The translations under genes were made by a program, and so were the position numbers. The notes under the pieces were generated by a model, which saw only the letters and a program-made list of their open reading frames with translations, was not told the origin of the DNA and made no database searches. A DNA stretch of 64,000 bases from Bisporella sp. PMI_857 (lineage: Eukaryota; Ascomycota; Leotiomycetes; Helotiales; Helotiaceae). The stretch lies in NCBI GenBank assembly GCA_021307315.1, contig JAJSPD010000003.1, positions 434,001-498,000 on the forward strand. Reading direction: 5' to 3'. Shown piece after piece: positions 21,333 to 32,781 of the stretch (positions are counted from its first letter, which is position 1; each line of letters opens with the position of its first letter).

Positions 21333-22901
21333 ATGTCTCTGCCTACAAAGTCCTACAAGGTCTCCTCTAATATCGCTATGTTGCCTCGAACGCCCGTGTA
21401 TCGATGGTTAGGAGTCGCATTCTTCATTACACTCGTTTTCTTCTTCCATCCAAACCTCAGCGGGACTGCTATAATATCCGATTCGCTTGCACCCGCCAGT
21501 TACGCACCGGTCCCGGGCCATGATGACTTGACTTGGGTCAAAGAAGTCTTGAAGAACTATTCGATAGGCTCGGAAGTTACATATGCATCACGAATAATCA
21601 AGTACATACCAGACCAGCCGGAGCGAAAGTCGATAACAGAAATCGATCACGAATTAATTCCACAGCAATTTCAAGATGTAAACATGAAACGGATATCCAC
21701 CCTTCCTGCAGGCACACCTGTTGAAGTCCATCTGAAGAAGTCGATGCGGCCGGACGATGTTGACGCATCAGCCTTAATATTTGGTGTCTCCACGACTTAC
21801 GAACGGTTCAGCTCTCCGGAAACGAGTCCAGTTGGAGAGTGGAGGAGATGGCTCACAGACGGACAAGGTCATTCGAATGGAGCGGGCCTTGTCTTACAAT
21901 TATACAATGCGACAGATGAGGAGGTCGGGAGCGCAACAGCGACCTTAATATCCGTCGGCATCAATGTCACTGTGGTTCATGCAAACCCAAAACTCGATAT
22001 GCCAGGACGATATGTTGCACTGGTCGACTTGGTCTACAATCACCCATCGAGAGATTCTCGCAAATACTTTGCCTTGATTGACGACGATACCTTTTTCCCT
22101 GCCTTGGCCGAGCTCCAACGTACTCTATCCAGATACAATCCGGCGAAAACATATTACATCGGAACATTCACGGAACGTGGGGAATGGCTGCTTCGAGACC
22201 ATGCTGCGTTTGGATTTGGAGGTGGTGGAATTTTCTTGACCGCATCAATGGCAAAGAAGATTGTCGAGGCGCCATGCCTGGAGGGAGCCAAGGTCCCAGG
22301 ACCTGACGGCACGGAAATCTGGAAGTATAACCTGAACGCCGACCAAGGGGATCGCTTACTTTTTAACTGCATAACTAATTACACCGATATCCGACTCTCA
22401 TATCTGCCGCGGTTACATCAAATTGATCAGTTTGGAGACCTAAGTGGCTTTTACGAGAACGGAGATCAACCTCTTAGCCTGCATCATTATAAGTCGTGGC
22501 ATCACTTCAACGTCGAGAAAATGCACGTTGTTGCTGATGCTTGTGGCGAAGACTGCGTTCTTCAACGATTCCAATTCAAGGATAATTATATCATTTCGAA
22601 TGGCTATTCGGTGGCTCATTACCCACAAGGGATTGATTTCGATCCCCTTCAGGCGGAGGACACTTTTGAAAATTTTGCACCAATTCACGATGTTGACCTA
22701 GCATACTCAATGGGTGCGCAGAGACCATGCTTGAGCTTTACCGGAAAGAAAGCAAGCTGGCAATTATTGGATTCCAGAGCCGAGGGGCCTGGTACGGTAC
22801 GACAGATTTACGTCAAGCATAGGTCGGACCCAAAATATTTTAAAAAGGGCGAAGATGGCCCGAAAGACGATAGCGTCTTGGTTTTATTATGGACTCCATA
22901 A
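21333..22901 (+). CDS. Type II membrane glycosyltransferase, GT31/Fringe-like
   Basis: The single exon encodes 522 aa. One hydrophobic segment at about residues 24-42 (WLGVAFFITLVFFFHP) acts as a signal anchor, placing the catalytic part in the Golgi lumen. The Fringe-like core contains Asp250-Asp252 (ALIDDDTFFP), the metal-binding DDD, and the FGGGGIFLTASMAKK motif downstream. It also has LNADQGDRLLFNC with a likely catalytic acid and Cys. N-glycosylation sequons such as NVT and NYT are present. The family transfers galactose or GlcNAc in beta-1,3 linkage in animals; the acceptor in fungi is generally unknown, so I do not assign a substrate. A second in-frame ATG at 21378 would shorten the cytosolic tail. 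Its neighbours give no pathway clue. Confidence 0.85.
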   Translation: MSLPTKSYKVSSNIAMLPRTPVYRWLGVAFFITLVFFFHPNLSGTAIISDSLAPASYAPVPGHDDLTWVKEVLKNYSIGSEVTYASRIIKYIPDQPERKSITEIDHELIPQQFQDVNMKRISTLPAGTPVEVHLKKSMRPDDVDASALIFGVSTTYERFSSPETSPVGEWRRWLTDGQGHSNGAGLVLQLYNATDEEVGSATATLISVGINVTVVHANPKLDMPGRYVALVDLVYNHPSRDSRKYFALIDDDTFFPALAELQRTLSRYNPAKTYYIGTFTERGEWLLRDHAAFGFGGGGIFLTASMAKKIVEAPCLEGAKVPGPDGTEIWKYNLNADQGDRLLFNCITNYTDIRLSYLPRLHQIDQFGDLSGFYENGDQPLSLHHYKSWHHFNVEKMHVVADACGEDCVLQRFQFKDNYIISNGYSVAHYPQGIDFDPLQAEDTFENFAPIHDVDLAYSMGAQRPCLSFTGKKASWQLLDSRAEGPGTVRQIYVKHRSDPKYFKKGEDGPKDDSVLVLLWTP

Positions 22902-23888
22902 GAGGAGCAGAGCTCTCTTTTTGTATCAAACGCGAGCATTTTGTAAAGTATGGGCCATTATTTTGTTGGAAAGGAGTTCTGGGATAGATTTCGGATGACA
23001 GCGAAACGATCAACATACCCTTATCCCTAGAAGAGGGATGCATATAATTGGCATGGACATTTAGCGTTGGTCCTGGTTTAAGTTGCATCTTGTAAATTCA
23101 TAATCACAAAGTGAGAATACCTCAAGCTACAGGCTATTTGGATATTCGATTACGTGCTATGATATTCGCTTTACTTGGCTTTGACAATCTTTGGCAAGTA
23201 TTTCCCTGTTCTATGCTTGCCTCAGAAGACTACGTAGACTTAGTTTTGTCAGCTTTGGATTGCTTTGGTTAATCTATCCGGGCGCAATTAGTCACTCCCA
23301 GAGTTGTCTAGACTACCCGAAAACATACCCGCGATATTGTTTCTATCCGTCCAGTCAGAATTCAAGCGATATCAAAATCTGTGCACACCTCAAGCTACAG
23401 CCAACCAGAAATGAAACCAGATCTGGCTACTAGCGGAACTGTAATCTTTACACTCCCGACTTGCCTGTGTTGCCATTTCTTTCGATGATAGCCGTTGGCT
23501 GATCAGTCACATTGCTGGTATCGACGAATTGGTTGCTTAATCACCCATTTGCATATTGACCATGCCCACAAGATTATATCATTCAAATAACGATTACTTT
23601 CCACCTGGAAGCTTCTTGACTGAGGGAATGAATGAATGCGGACCCGTTCCGTCTGTCGGGTCGGATATACATGCACCCCACTTCTCCATCCGACGCCTTT
23701 CAGCGAACCTGCTATTGTGTGCGATCAACGACATCAAAGTTTTCTTCTGTACATCTTTCTCATTTCTTGTACATATAACATTTCTGCATAAATAGAGCAT
23801 TGCCTCCCCTTCTTTCTCTTCTTCACTGTTTAGATTTCAACTGAAAACCCCTCTATTGTGCACCTTAAGTCTCCAAAATCAATTCGAA
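22902..23888. other. Intergenic between GT31 and the decarboxylase
   Basis: No gene seen. The right part is the decarboxylase promoter. Confidence 0.5.
23787..23794 (+). promoter_or_regulatory. TATA-like box of the decarboxylase gene
   Basis: CATAAATA, 95 bases before the ATG, followed by a strongly pyrimidine-rich tract (CCTCCCCTTCTTTCTCTTCTTC), the usual layout of a fungal core promoter with the transcription start in or after the CT tract. Confidence 0.4.
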
Positions 23889-25529
23889 ATGGATTCGAAG
23901 CAATTCAAAGCAGCCGCATCTTCAGCAATTGATGAGAGTGAGTCTTTTCATCAGCCCTGAGTCCTCAAAGAGGAATACTAATGAATCCATATAGTCATCA
24001 ACTATTATGACACTATTGAAGACCGGCGCGTGGTCTCAAACGTTGAGCCCGGCTATCTTAAGAAAATCCTCCCATCTGGCCCACCACAAGATGGTGAGTC
24101 CTGGGAGGAGATTCAGAAAGATATCGAAGCAAAAATTGTGCCCGGTCTGACGCATTGGCAATCACCAAAATTCATGGCTTTTTTTCCTGCCTCGTCTACC
24201 TACCCAGGCATGTTGGCTGAAATGTATTCTGCTGCTTTCACGGCACCAGCCTTTAATTGGATCTGCTCTCCGGCTGTGACGGAGCTAGAGACTGTGGTTA
24301 TGGACTGGCTTGCTAAGTTATTTAATCTTCCGGACTGCTACTTAAGTACAGAGCACGGGGGTGGGGTGATCCAAGGGTCTGCTTCTGAGGCTATCGTCAC
24401 CGTCATGGTCGCAGCACGCGACAAGTATTTGAGAGAGACTACTTCGCATTTGGAGGGCCTGGAGCTCGAAGACGCCATTGCGCATAAGAGAAGCAAGCTG
24501 GTAGCATTAGGAAGCGAGGCAGCGCATAGTTCCACGCAAAAAGCTGCCCAGATTGCTGGTGTGCGATACCGCTCTGTTCCTATTACCGTGGAAGACAAAT
24601 TTGCCATGACAGGTGCCGGCCTTGAAAAAGTTCTGGAAGAGTGCAAAGCACAAGGCTTAGAACCATTCTACGTCACTACTACCATTGGAACAACAAATAC
24701 ATGCGCTGTGGACGACTTCTCTTCTATCGCCTCGGTTTTATCTAGATACGCACCACCAAACAAGCCCGGCGAGATATGGGTCCACGTCGACGCCGCCTAC
24801 GCAGGAGCTGCTCTCGTCTGTCCGGAATACCAACATCTTACATCTCACTTTGCATCATTCCACAGCTTCGATATGAATATGCACAAATGGCTGCTCACTA
24901 ACTTCGATGCCTCATGTCTCTTTGTTAAGAAACGCAAGGATCTGATTGATGCACTCTCCATCTCGCCGACCTATCTCAGAAACGAGTTCTCCGAGTCAGG
25001 GCTCGTGACCGATTATAGAGACTGGCAGATTCCCCTAGGTCGGCGCTTCCGCAGCTTGAAGATCTGGTTTGTGCTGAGAACATATGGTGTGAGCGGATTG
25101 CAGGCGCACATCAGGAAACATGTTAAGCTTGGAGAAACTTTTGCGAGCTTGGTCAAGTCGCGGCAGGATCTATTTGAGATTATTACGGGGCCGGACTTTG
25201 CGTTGACGGTATTCAATGTAGTAGGCAAGGACAAGGCGGAAGAAGACAGGCTGACAAAAGAGGTGTATGAGTTGGTTAATAAGAGGGGAGAAATATACAT
25301 CACGAGTAGTGTGGTGGGGGGACGGTATGCCATCAGAGTCGTTAGTGCGAACCCCTTGGCGGAAGAGAGATATGTACGAAGGGCCTTCGATATATTGGTA
25401 GAAACGACGGAAGAGGTGAGAGATGCGAAAGCGCCGAATAGTATTCCCTCGCTGCCTTCGAGCGGGGAGCTTAAGAATGGAAAGGGAGAGGTTGGTGAAG
25501 TGGCACACGTCAATGGGACCGCGGTATAG
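23889..25529 (+). CDS. Aromatic-L-amino-acid decarboxylase family (PLP, group II)
   Basis: Two exons (23889-23937, 23995-25529) give 527 aa, the usual length. It decarboxylates an aromatic amino acid (tyrosine, tryptophan or DOPA type) to the amine, using pyridoxal phosphate in the cytosol. The PLP lysine is Lys314 in NMHKWLLTNFD. Asp282 in WVHVDAAYAG contacts the pyridine nitrogen. PAFNWICSPAVTELE and STEHGGGVIQGSASEA are family signatures, and LGRRFRSLKIWFVLR lies in the C-terminal domain. The last 40 residues are Ser/Gly/Lys-rich and variable. Substrate preference cannot be read reliably from sequence. No secondary-metabolism genes adjoin, so a stand-alone role is more likely than a cluster role. 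The start is well placed: a short first exon and a strong GTGAGT donor. Confidence 0.93.
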
Positions 25530-25730
25530 AGGATAGTTTGTCCAGTCCCTTCAGTAGGCATAGAAGCATAGAATGCAAGGCGCAATATGATTACTCCACT
25601 CGGGTTTCCTACAAAACTGGTCTCGATTTACATGGATTAATTCAGCTTCCCATGCATTTTCCTTGCCGGGTCAACATCTAACAACTACCCATACTCATCT
25701 CCCCCAGCCGAAGCAAATAGGTAAACAGGG

Positions 25731-26336
25731 TTAGCCTCCAATAAAATCATACGGCAACAAAATTCCGCGTTCATCATGTCCCTCCCAGACCCATAGCATC
25801 AGCTTGGGCTCTGGGGTGCCGTCTTTAAGTATGACTAAGATCATACCCTAGAAGAGTTTGACAAGTTTGGCTTCTTGGGAATCTTCATGAATCAAAGTTA
25901 TTAGGTCATTGTGCTTGAAGTTGTTAAGAAGCGGTGCCATGACGGACTTACTTGAGTCGCCGTTCTCTTGTCGAGAGAGGGAGGTCTTGATATTGTATGC
26001 TGTATTGGTATCCAGCACTGCTGTACCGGGCTCCTGAAGTAGAGATGGGACGAACAATATGGTATTAAAGTAAAGTTTAAACGGCCCATGACCGTGGAAA
26101 CCATTGCGTGATCGTTCCAGCCCTTCGCAGAAAAGAAAAAGTATTAGCGAAGCCTCACATTGCTGTCTTATGATCCAGTGGCATTATACCTTTAGTGGAA
26201 CAAATGATTTGAAGACAGGATGGAGATTCGCGTCTTGACATCGCTCCCAGATCTCGAACTGAGCTCTCTGTGCCAGATAGAATGAAAGAACAGAGGAGTT
26301 TGTAATACTTTGCCGAAAGATAGTGAAACGTTCAAC
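25731..26336 (-). pseudogene. Broken or partly spliced gene of unknown family
   Basis: The reverse strand carries coherent coding in three pieces. The piece from 26336 down to about 26190 reads FYLAQRAQFEIWERCQDANL. A middle piece (about 26110-25855) reads ITLIHEDSQEAKLVKLF and then meets TAG. In the same frame the last piece continues at once (GMILVILKDGTPEPKLMLWV) to TAA at 25731-25733. Alternatively, an intron with GTAAGT donor, CTAATAAC branch site and TTCTAG acceptor spans the stop and joins a different middle frame (SRPPSLDKRTATQ) to the last piece in frame. The direct frame looks more protein-like, pointing to a small deletion around FSRG; the spliced reading is formally valid. No ATG with a convincing first exon was found. 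Function unknown. Confidence 0.45.
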
Positions 26337-26957
26337 CTATGAACTTTGGGTCACTGCTAAACATTTCGTCATCTGTCGAAGTAGTTTCACGTTGAGTCAA
26401 AACATCCATATTAGTTCAAGTCTCAAATGCAACCAGTTTTGGATACACCTAATTAGGCTTTGATGTTTGAGTAAAGCTATAAATCTACCCAAAACATCTT
26501 GCTGATGAGAATTCTAGTGGACATGTTCGACCGGGGATATTGGAGAAGAAATGAGGCCTAAAGCATATCTTTCAACTGAACTTCACCAGGATCCGAATTG
26601 TTGTCCTGTTTCTAGTTGCTTATTTTGGATTCAAAGAGGTTCATTTAGTATGTTTTTCATTACTTGTCACATTGTAAATCTTCTTAACACCCGTTTGGGA
26701 TGAGGCAATTCATAGGCTGGACAAGCCATGGAAACTAAACTATTAGATCAATGATTGATATCCATTCATATCTGATATGGACAATATTCCACCTTGTGCA
26801 GGGAATTAAGAAGGGTTGATGTACAAGTCGCCAGCCAAGTGGCTTGGGTCCACAAAAAAGTTCTGCCAAGATTTGAAGAACGACAAGCCTGTTGGAGCTT
26901 GCAGCTTCATATTTATGCCAACAACAAGTTCGTCCACTGAACGCCAGGGTCAATTGT
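26337..26957. other. Intergenic upstream of the mitochondrial protein gene
   Basis: AT-rich, no gene seen. Includes the promoter side of the gene starting at 26958. Confidence 0.45.
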
Positions 26958-28976
26958 ATGTCATTGATGCCGCTGACGCGCTCGATACCACCGCCATTCT
27001 TGTTGCCAGAACAGGGTGCGCGAAGGTTGTACCGAGCGTTGCAATTCTCTACCACCTCTGGACGCCTTGCGAACGAAGATGAGACGAAGTTTAGAATACG
27101 GAAGCATGCAGTCGAGTCAACAACTGCACATGTACGGCTAGACTTGAGTACTGCGAGCGCTGGCAATGGGTCGTCCACATCGGGGAGTATTACTCTAGCG
27201 AATCATAGAGTACGAAATGGACGAAAAACGGGAAGAGGAAAGAACTATGATTTGGAGATCACAGCGGTTAAGGGCGATAACCCTCGGATCCCAGGATCTC
27301 GCACTGTTAGAGGGATGGCTAATAGAATGCCTGGGCAGCAGAGTTTGTCGGGGAGACATGCTTTGAGCAAGGATGAGAAGACGGAAGCATTGAGAGTAGC
27401 ATTGAAGCAACTGGATGGGACCATAAGCAAGAAGGCTGTAGATGGCGTTGGGCTAACAAATAATCGATTTGAGAGGCAACCCCAGACCGATATACATGCC
27501 TGGCAGAGTTTTTTGAGGAAAAAGCCTGTGGATGAACAGAACAAGGGTCAGGAACAAACGATCGAGCATGAAAATGGAGCAGATAGCGATTTTGCAGGCA
27601 GTAAGAGCCCAATGGATAAGCAGGCTGCAAGTACGGAATCGGCCGCTACGGATGCAGCTCCGATGCCTAAGTTGGATGCCAAAAAACCCGGATCTAGGGA
27701 AGCTAAGGATACGAAAACTGCTAGAGATATGACGCCCGCTGTCCTTGAAAGTTTGGACGCTGAACAGTCGGAAGGTGATACACAAAAGCAGGACGGCATA
27801 CCGCAGACAGAGGCGTCCTCAAATGAGCCCTTGAAACCTGCACCGTCATCCACAAAATCCCTTTTCGAAATGTTATTTCCCGAGGAGAAAAAACCTTCCT
27901 TCCTTCCAAAGCCTCCAAGGAAGACTGAGAAACTGAAGCCTTTCCAATGGAACGCAGGACTCGTACCACCTGGTAGACTCTTTACGAAACTGCCAAAAAC
28001 TAACCAGGACATTGCTGATTTCTCAAAGATGGAAGTGGAATCACCAACGCAGGATATAGAGGAGGCAAAAGCGCGATTGGGACATGAAGCCAAAGCGTTT
28101 GGAAACGACCTTCGTGTCTTGCTCTTGACAGGTGCAAGTGCGAATCTTGCAGAAAGCGATTTCTTTAGAGCTACACCCAAGGGCGAACATATCGAAGGCT
28201 GGACTACGGGCATCGTCAAAGGTAACATTTAAACTAATCCTCTGTATTTTTTGGGTATATTATTAAGAGTCATAGTCATCCAAGGGCGCGATGCCAATAC
28301 ACTTAAACCGCTCTCCCATTATTTCGTGCTCTTCTCCTCTGAGGCTGCCGCACGTGCATACCTCGACCAAACTCATCGCTTGCACAAGCTCGCCAGAAAT
28401 CACACATCCCTTGTGCTTCCAGGCACTATCCCGTACCCTAATTTCGACCCGGAATCATCAACCGATAAAGATCTCAATGATATCCGCTCCTTCTCGCTTT
28501 TCCCTGGCCAAGGTCGTTTCTCTATGCGCCCTATTAAAAGACCCTTCACCTCTGCCATGAAAAAACTGCTTAACAATGGCGGTATAAAGCCTCTAATGGA
28601 CCTCCAACTCAACGGCGAAGGGGTTGTGCTCTTCTCCTTACAAGCGGGCATGATTTCCGCACGAGAAGTCCACGATATCATCGAAGCAGATGGCAAGCAC
28701 AGGAATCTGCGGTGGAGTCTTGTGCAAGGCCGCGGGATCCAGGAGATTGAAGAGCTTATGTGGGTTGACCGGGATGAAGAGCAGCAGCGTGATCTTATAG
28801 CAAGGAGAAAGGGGGCGTATACTAGACCTTCAAGTTATGTGCTCTCGTTCACCGATAGATTCGAAGCCAGGAGATTTGCGAGAGAATGGCATCGTCGTCA
28901 GTTGCCTAAAATAGAGAGGTACCAGATAAACGACGTGGAGGAACCACCTATTGTGTTAGCAGAGTTCTTGTCATAG
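26958..28976 (+). CDS. Predicted mitochondrial protein with an RRM-like segment
   Basis: Two exons (26958-28221, 28276-28976) join in frame to 654 aa. The first 40 residues are rich in Arg, Leu and Ser without acids and end in RALQFSTTSGRLANED, a typical fungal mitochondrial presequence with its cleavage region. Residues about 60-330 are polar and low complexity. The C-terminal half is folded. DLRVLLLTGASANLAESDFF, then a loop and HYFVLFSSEAAARAYLDQTH, have the beta-alpha-beta spacing of an RNA-recognition motif. Two further blocks resemble a repeat of the same fold (VLFSLQAGMISAREVHDIIE, SYVLSFTDRFEARRFAREW). I infer an RNA-associated role in mitochondrial expression, without a family name. 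An alternative in-frame start is at 26967. Confidence 0.7.
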
Positions 28977-29296
28977 ACACCATATAATCAATGTTCACTA
29001 TTGTATACACAAAATGCTTTGCCGGATCGCAAATATCTGTCTTCGGTATTCATGTGCCTATCTCCCCAGCTTGATTTCGAAAAGGAAAGTAGGCTTATAA
29101 TGTACCAGATGATTCTTAGACCGGGAATATGCTGCCTTCAATTTATAATACCAGGCTGAAGTCTTTTGACCAAACTCCACCCATTATCTGCTCTGTGTAA
29201 AGACAAAAAAGACGTGAAAAGCCCACCCCACAGACCGGAATACTAAAAAAAATGCACAAAAGCGGCAAAAAATAATCATCATTTCGTCAGAGTTCT
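28977..29296. other. Intergenic between convergent genes
   Basis: Shared 3' flank of the mitochondrial protein gene and SEC4. Nothing else seen. Confidence 0.5.
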
Positions 29297-30072
29297 CTAG
29301 CAGCACTTCCCTCCTAATCCGCCACCATTATTCGCCCCGCCTACGTCCACGCCTTGGGATGCTGCCTGGTCTGTTTTTGCTGTGTCGATGATGCGCTTCT
29401 TGATATCTGCTGCAAGGCTGAAGAATGCTTTTTCCACGTTGATGTTTGACTTTGCTGAAACCTCCATGAAGGGAATGCCGAGTTCGTCTGCTAATGCTTG
29501 ACCCTGCTCGGTCGACACTACACGCTTGTCCTCCCAATCACACTTATTGCCGATCAGGATCTTGTTAACTCCTTCTGTCGCGTGCTGTTCTACGTTCGAG
29601 AACCAGGTTCTAATGTCTAGTCACAAAGCCATGTCAGCAACGACTTCTCTAGTATCAAAAATTGAGCGAAGAAAAATAGGCGTGGCCTTCTCGGGAGGTA
29701 GGTCAGGGGTTGCCATCGTACTTTCAAAAGACCGCATATCTGTAACATCATAAACAAGCAATATACCCATAGCGCCTCGGTAATACGCTGTCGTAATCGT
29801 TCTGAAGCGCTCCTGTCCCGCCGTATCCCAGATCTGCAGCTTCACCCGCTTGCCGTCTAGCTCGATGGTCCGGATCTTGAAATCAATGCCAATCGTGGTG
29901 ATGAATGACGGTGTAAACGAGTCTTCGCTGAAACGTAGCAAACAGCATGACTTTCCAACTCCAGAGTCGCCGATCAGCAGAAGCTTAATCTATTTTTCTC
30001 ATGTATTAGCTAGCGTATTTTGCTTATGGAGGGGCGATATACCAGGAAATCATAATTCCGTGTCCCTGCCAT
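29297..30072 (-). CDS. SEC4: Rab GTPase, Sec4/Rab8 type
   Basis: This small GTPase docks secretory vesicles at the plasma membrane, with the exocyst as effector and hyphal-tip growth as the fungal output. Three exons (30043-30072, 29722-29989, 29297-29616) give 205 aa. P-loop [10 protein letters not shown] (residues 17-26), switch [18 protein letters not shown] and switch [21 protein letters not shown] are intact, as are GNKCDWED (guanine base) and [15 protein letters not shown]. The C-terminus GGKCC carries the double-Cys geranylgeranylation signal. The switch-I to switch-II region is that of Rab8/Sec4 rather than Ypt1. The first exon is only 30 nt, as in many fungal Rab genes. SEC4 is assigned by motif resemblance; Ypt2 or SrgA are other names for the same fungal orthologue. 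Confidence 0.93.
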
Positions 30073-30684
30073 TGTGGTAGACAACCAGCAGCGGGTGTGT
30101 GGAGGAGAGGTAGTGAGCTGTAGTCTCGAGAGAGATTGAGTATGGTTCTAGATCTCTCAAGCTCCTGTTGAGGCTATTGAAAAGCAAAATTGCCAATGAG
30201 GTTGTGTCTGCTGTTTCCTTCTCTATCTGTTGGATACCACAGCTTTGGTATGGCGTCGTGGATGTAAACCGCAATCCACGGCTTCTAAGTAATTGTTGCT
30301 AAGTCTAGGAGGAGAATGAGTTGGAATGGCAAGCATGAGCTTGAGGTCCGCGGCTGTTCGAGGTTGCCTTTCAGGAGCTTAGCGTTGTCGTATCGCCTCA
30401 CAGATTGCCAAGGCTCCACTCGACATCATCACAGAGGAGGGATGAGTTTATTGTATCTGTGTCCCATCACTTTCTCAATGTTTGCATATGAATTAGTTTT
30501 GGTCAAGGATTCTTCATTCAATTATGAATATTTCGTGTGGATTGCTGTTGATTGGGAATTACATTTAAAGCCCTCGCAAGCCATGAAGCACCATGCAAGC
30601 TTGTCCAGCCTTAAGCATATTGATGCGATGTGTAATTGTCCTGACGGACTTTTCTCTACTGTTATTTTATACCATACCGTCATC
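30073..30684. other. Intergenic between SEC4 and NCA2
   Basis: SEC4 promoter and NCA2 3' flank. No gene seen. Confidence 0.45.
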
Positions 30685-32781
30685 TCACCTCAACCATTTA
30701 GCATAGGCCCATCTGATCCTGTCTAGCACCTTCAGCTGGGTTACAAGCCCACTGTGATGATCGCAAAGGTCGTTAACATCCTCAAGAAACTCGCGCTCAA
30801 TTTCACCAGGAAACAAATTTCTGGCCCGAGACCGCAAGACATGCACTTCGCATAATAGAAGACCATGGTCTTTGTAAGATAAGACATCGCTATCGGTTGG
30901 AGAGGCAAGTGTCAGGATCCGGTCGATGTTTCGGAGCACTCTAACGGTTTGGCCGGCACGCTTTCCATGTCTCACACCTTTTCGATTTCCAAATGTTCCT
31001 GCGAGGTAACGGAAAGCTGCAAAGCAGACTATGATACCAGGTGTTAAGCCGACTAAGCCAAAGACTAATTCCTGGCTCTTCAAAAGTTTGTCAATTCCGC
31101 TGATTGCAACTTCCACATCAACCTTCGTCTTTTGGACCTGAATTAGAAGACTTCTGATGAGATCGCCACGGACTGTTCCAACGAAGGGTTTTTTAAGATC
31201 TTGCTCGTATGCACGTAGAACTGGCGTAAGATCGCCTTCTCTGACCTTTGCTCTAATCTCAGATATTTGTGCGTCATTCAACGCGCCATCTGCGCCTGCG
31301 GCAGCAGGATTGTCTACCGCAAAGTCAACCACCATTCGCTCGAGGCTATCTCTATCTCCTTTGAGGCTTTCTTTGCTCATTATAGCAACTTCGCTGTCTT
31401 TATCATGCCGAATCGTTCCGATAACCTTTTTCGTCGGTTCAAGAACCCAATTCATCCAAAAGTCTCGTACAGTTGACCCGAGATCGTGCACCCATGTGAT
31501 GATTTCGGCTCTTCTACTCGCAAATATCCGTAAAATTGTCGTTGATGAAAGCAAGAATAGTCCTGCTGGTAGCCAATATCGAACTAGCCTTGATGGTCGG
31601 CCATATTCAGCGACATACTTTTGTGTGGCTTTAACATGGTCAGGAAGCAGCTCATTTAGAATAAACTGAAGCCGTTCACCGACTTCAGCAGGCCGAACAT
31701 GTGTGTCACCAACGAAAGTTTGGTGAACCGAATCTTGAAAAGCTTCGATTGCAGCAGGTACAAAATTATCCACTCCGTCGGGAAGGCTTGCGATGTTGCA
31801 CAGTAAGTTGTCCATCAGTGATATGGCGCCGCCAACCATAATCTTCCATTCATCGTCCACGCTCTCCAACGCTTTCGCTGTGTCAAGACTATCAAAAGGG
31901 AGATCATCGTTGATATTAAAATCGACTTCGTCCACAAGCATACCTATGGCGGTCGAGGCCGTTTCTCGAAACTGTTTTAACTTCGCCTGTTTCCGTCTAG
32001 CTTCAGCACGGCATAAAGCAACTGGTGATAGGACTCGCTTCTGCAAATCGAACACTGATCGCTGTCTAATGCTTTCCCGTACCAATTCATAAAATTGTTT
32101 CCATTGGGCTGTGATCCCATTCCCAATGTCACTTGCTGAGACTCGCTCCACTTCCAATGTGCCCTCTTGTAGCCTCGTAAATCGTCCGCGTGCATCATTG
32201 AATATATCCTTTGTCCACGCCCATAATCGCAAAGGCGACGTTTGAATCGTATAGATTCCTGTGTAGGCGTAACTTCCTAGAACCTCATCCCAATACCAAA
32301 TGTCATCATTAAGCGGAACAGTATGCTCAAATAAGGTGCTCATCACCAGGCCATATGTCTGAACAGTCGCCTTGCTAACGAGCAGCCACTCTAACTCAAT
32401 CTCGTACTTTGTAGCATCATCCTCTTTCGGCCGTTCAGGTTCACAAATACCATATTGGTCCTCTGTTATTTGACTGTCCCAAGATTCCGTCAGGCTGGCT
32501 TGATCTAGTAGCGTGGAGACACGCCATGGGGAGAGCAAGGGACGCGACGAGGCTGTCGTAGATAGTGCTTTGATTATACTGTTTAGCTCCGCGATACGAT
32601 CGGTATGGGCTGGGGCCTGCGAGGAGGTGAAGATGCCATCTTGTACGGATTTGGGGACGAGCCGTATTTTATCAAGCTGGCTGTCGATCTTCCGTACTTG
32701 ACTTGGGTACAAAAGTTAGTAAGTATGATTGGTGAGTGGAAAGGGCTCGAAAGAAGGTACATACTCTGCAACAATTGACAT
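30685..32781 (-). CDS. NCA2: Nuclear control of ATPase protein 2 (Nca2)
   Basis: Nca2 is a mitochondrial membrane protein that in yeast influences expression of the mitochondrial ATP6/ATP8 transcript. Two exons (32765-32781, 30685-32701) give 677 aa; the first is only 17 nt (MSIVA plus two bases of the next codon). The NCA2 domain occupies the C-terminal half and includes ELLPDHVKATQKYVAEYGRP. Two hydrophobic segments are seen: about 375-395 (YWLPAGLFLLSSTTILRIFA) and about 548-570 (LVFGLVGLTPGIIVCFAAF). Between them lies a charged region with LEPTKKVIGTIRHD and an ESLKGDRDSLERMVVDFA block, both typical of the family. The C-terminus has the conserved HGLLLCEVHVLR. The N-terminal half is variable across fungi. 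Confidence 0.92.

Noticed and set aside
21333..25529. A secondary-metabolite cluster formed by the GT31 glycosyltransferase and the decarboxylase
   Set aside because: The glycosyltransferase is a Golgi type II enzyme of the Fringe-like class, and there is no backbone synthase, P450, transporter or regulator nearby.
27548..28228. A 226-codon minus-strand frame opposite the mitochondrial protein gene
   Set aside because: It is the reverse-strand shadow of a compositionally biased coding region, and the sense gene has clear evidence.
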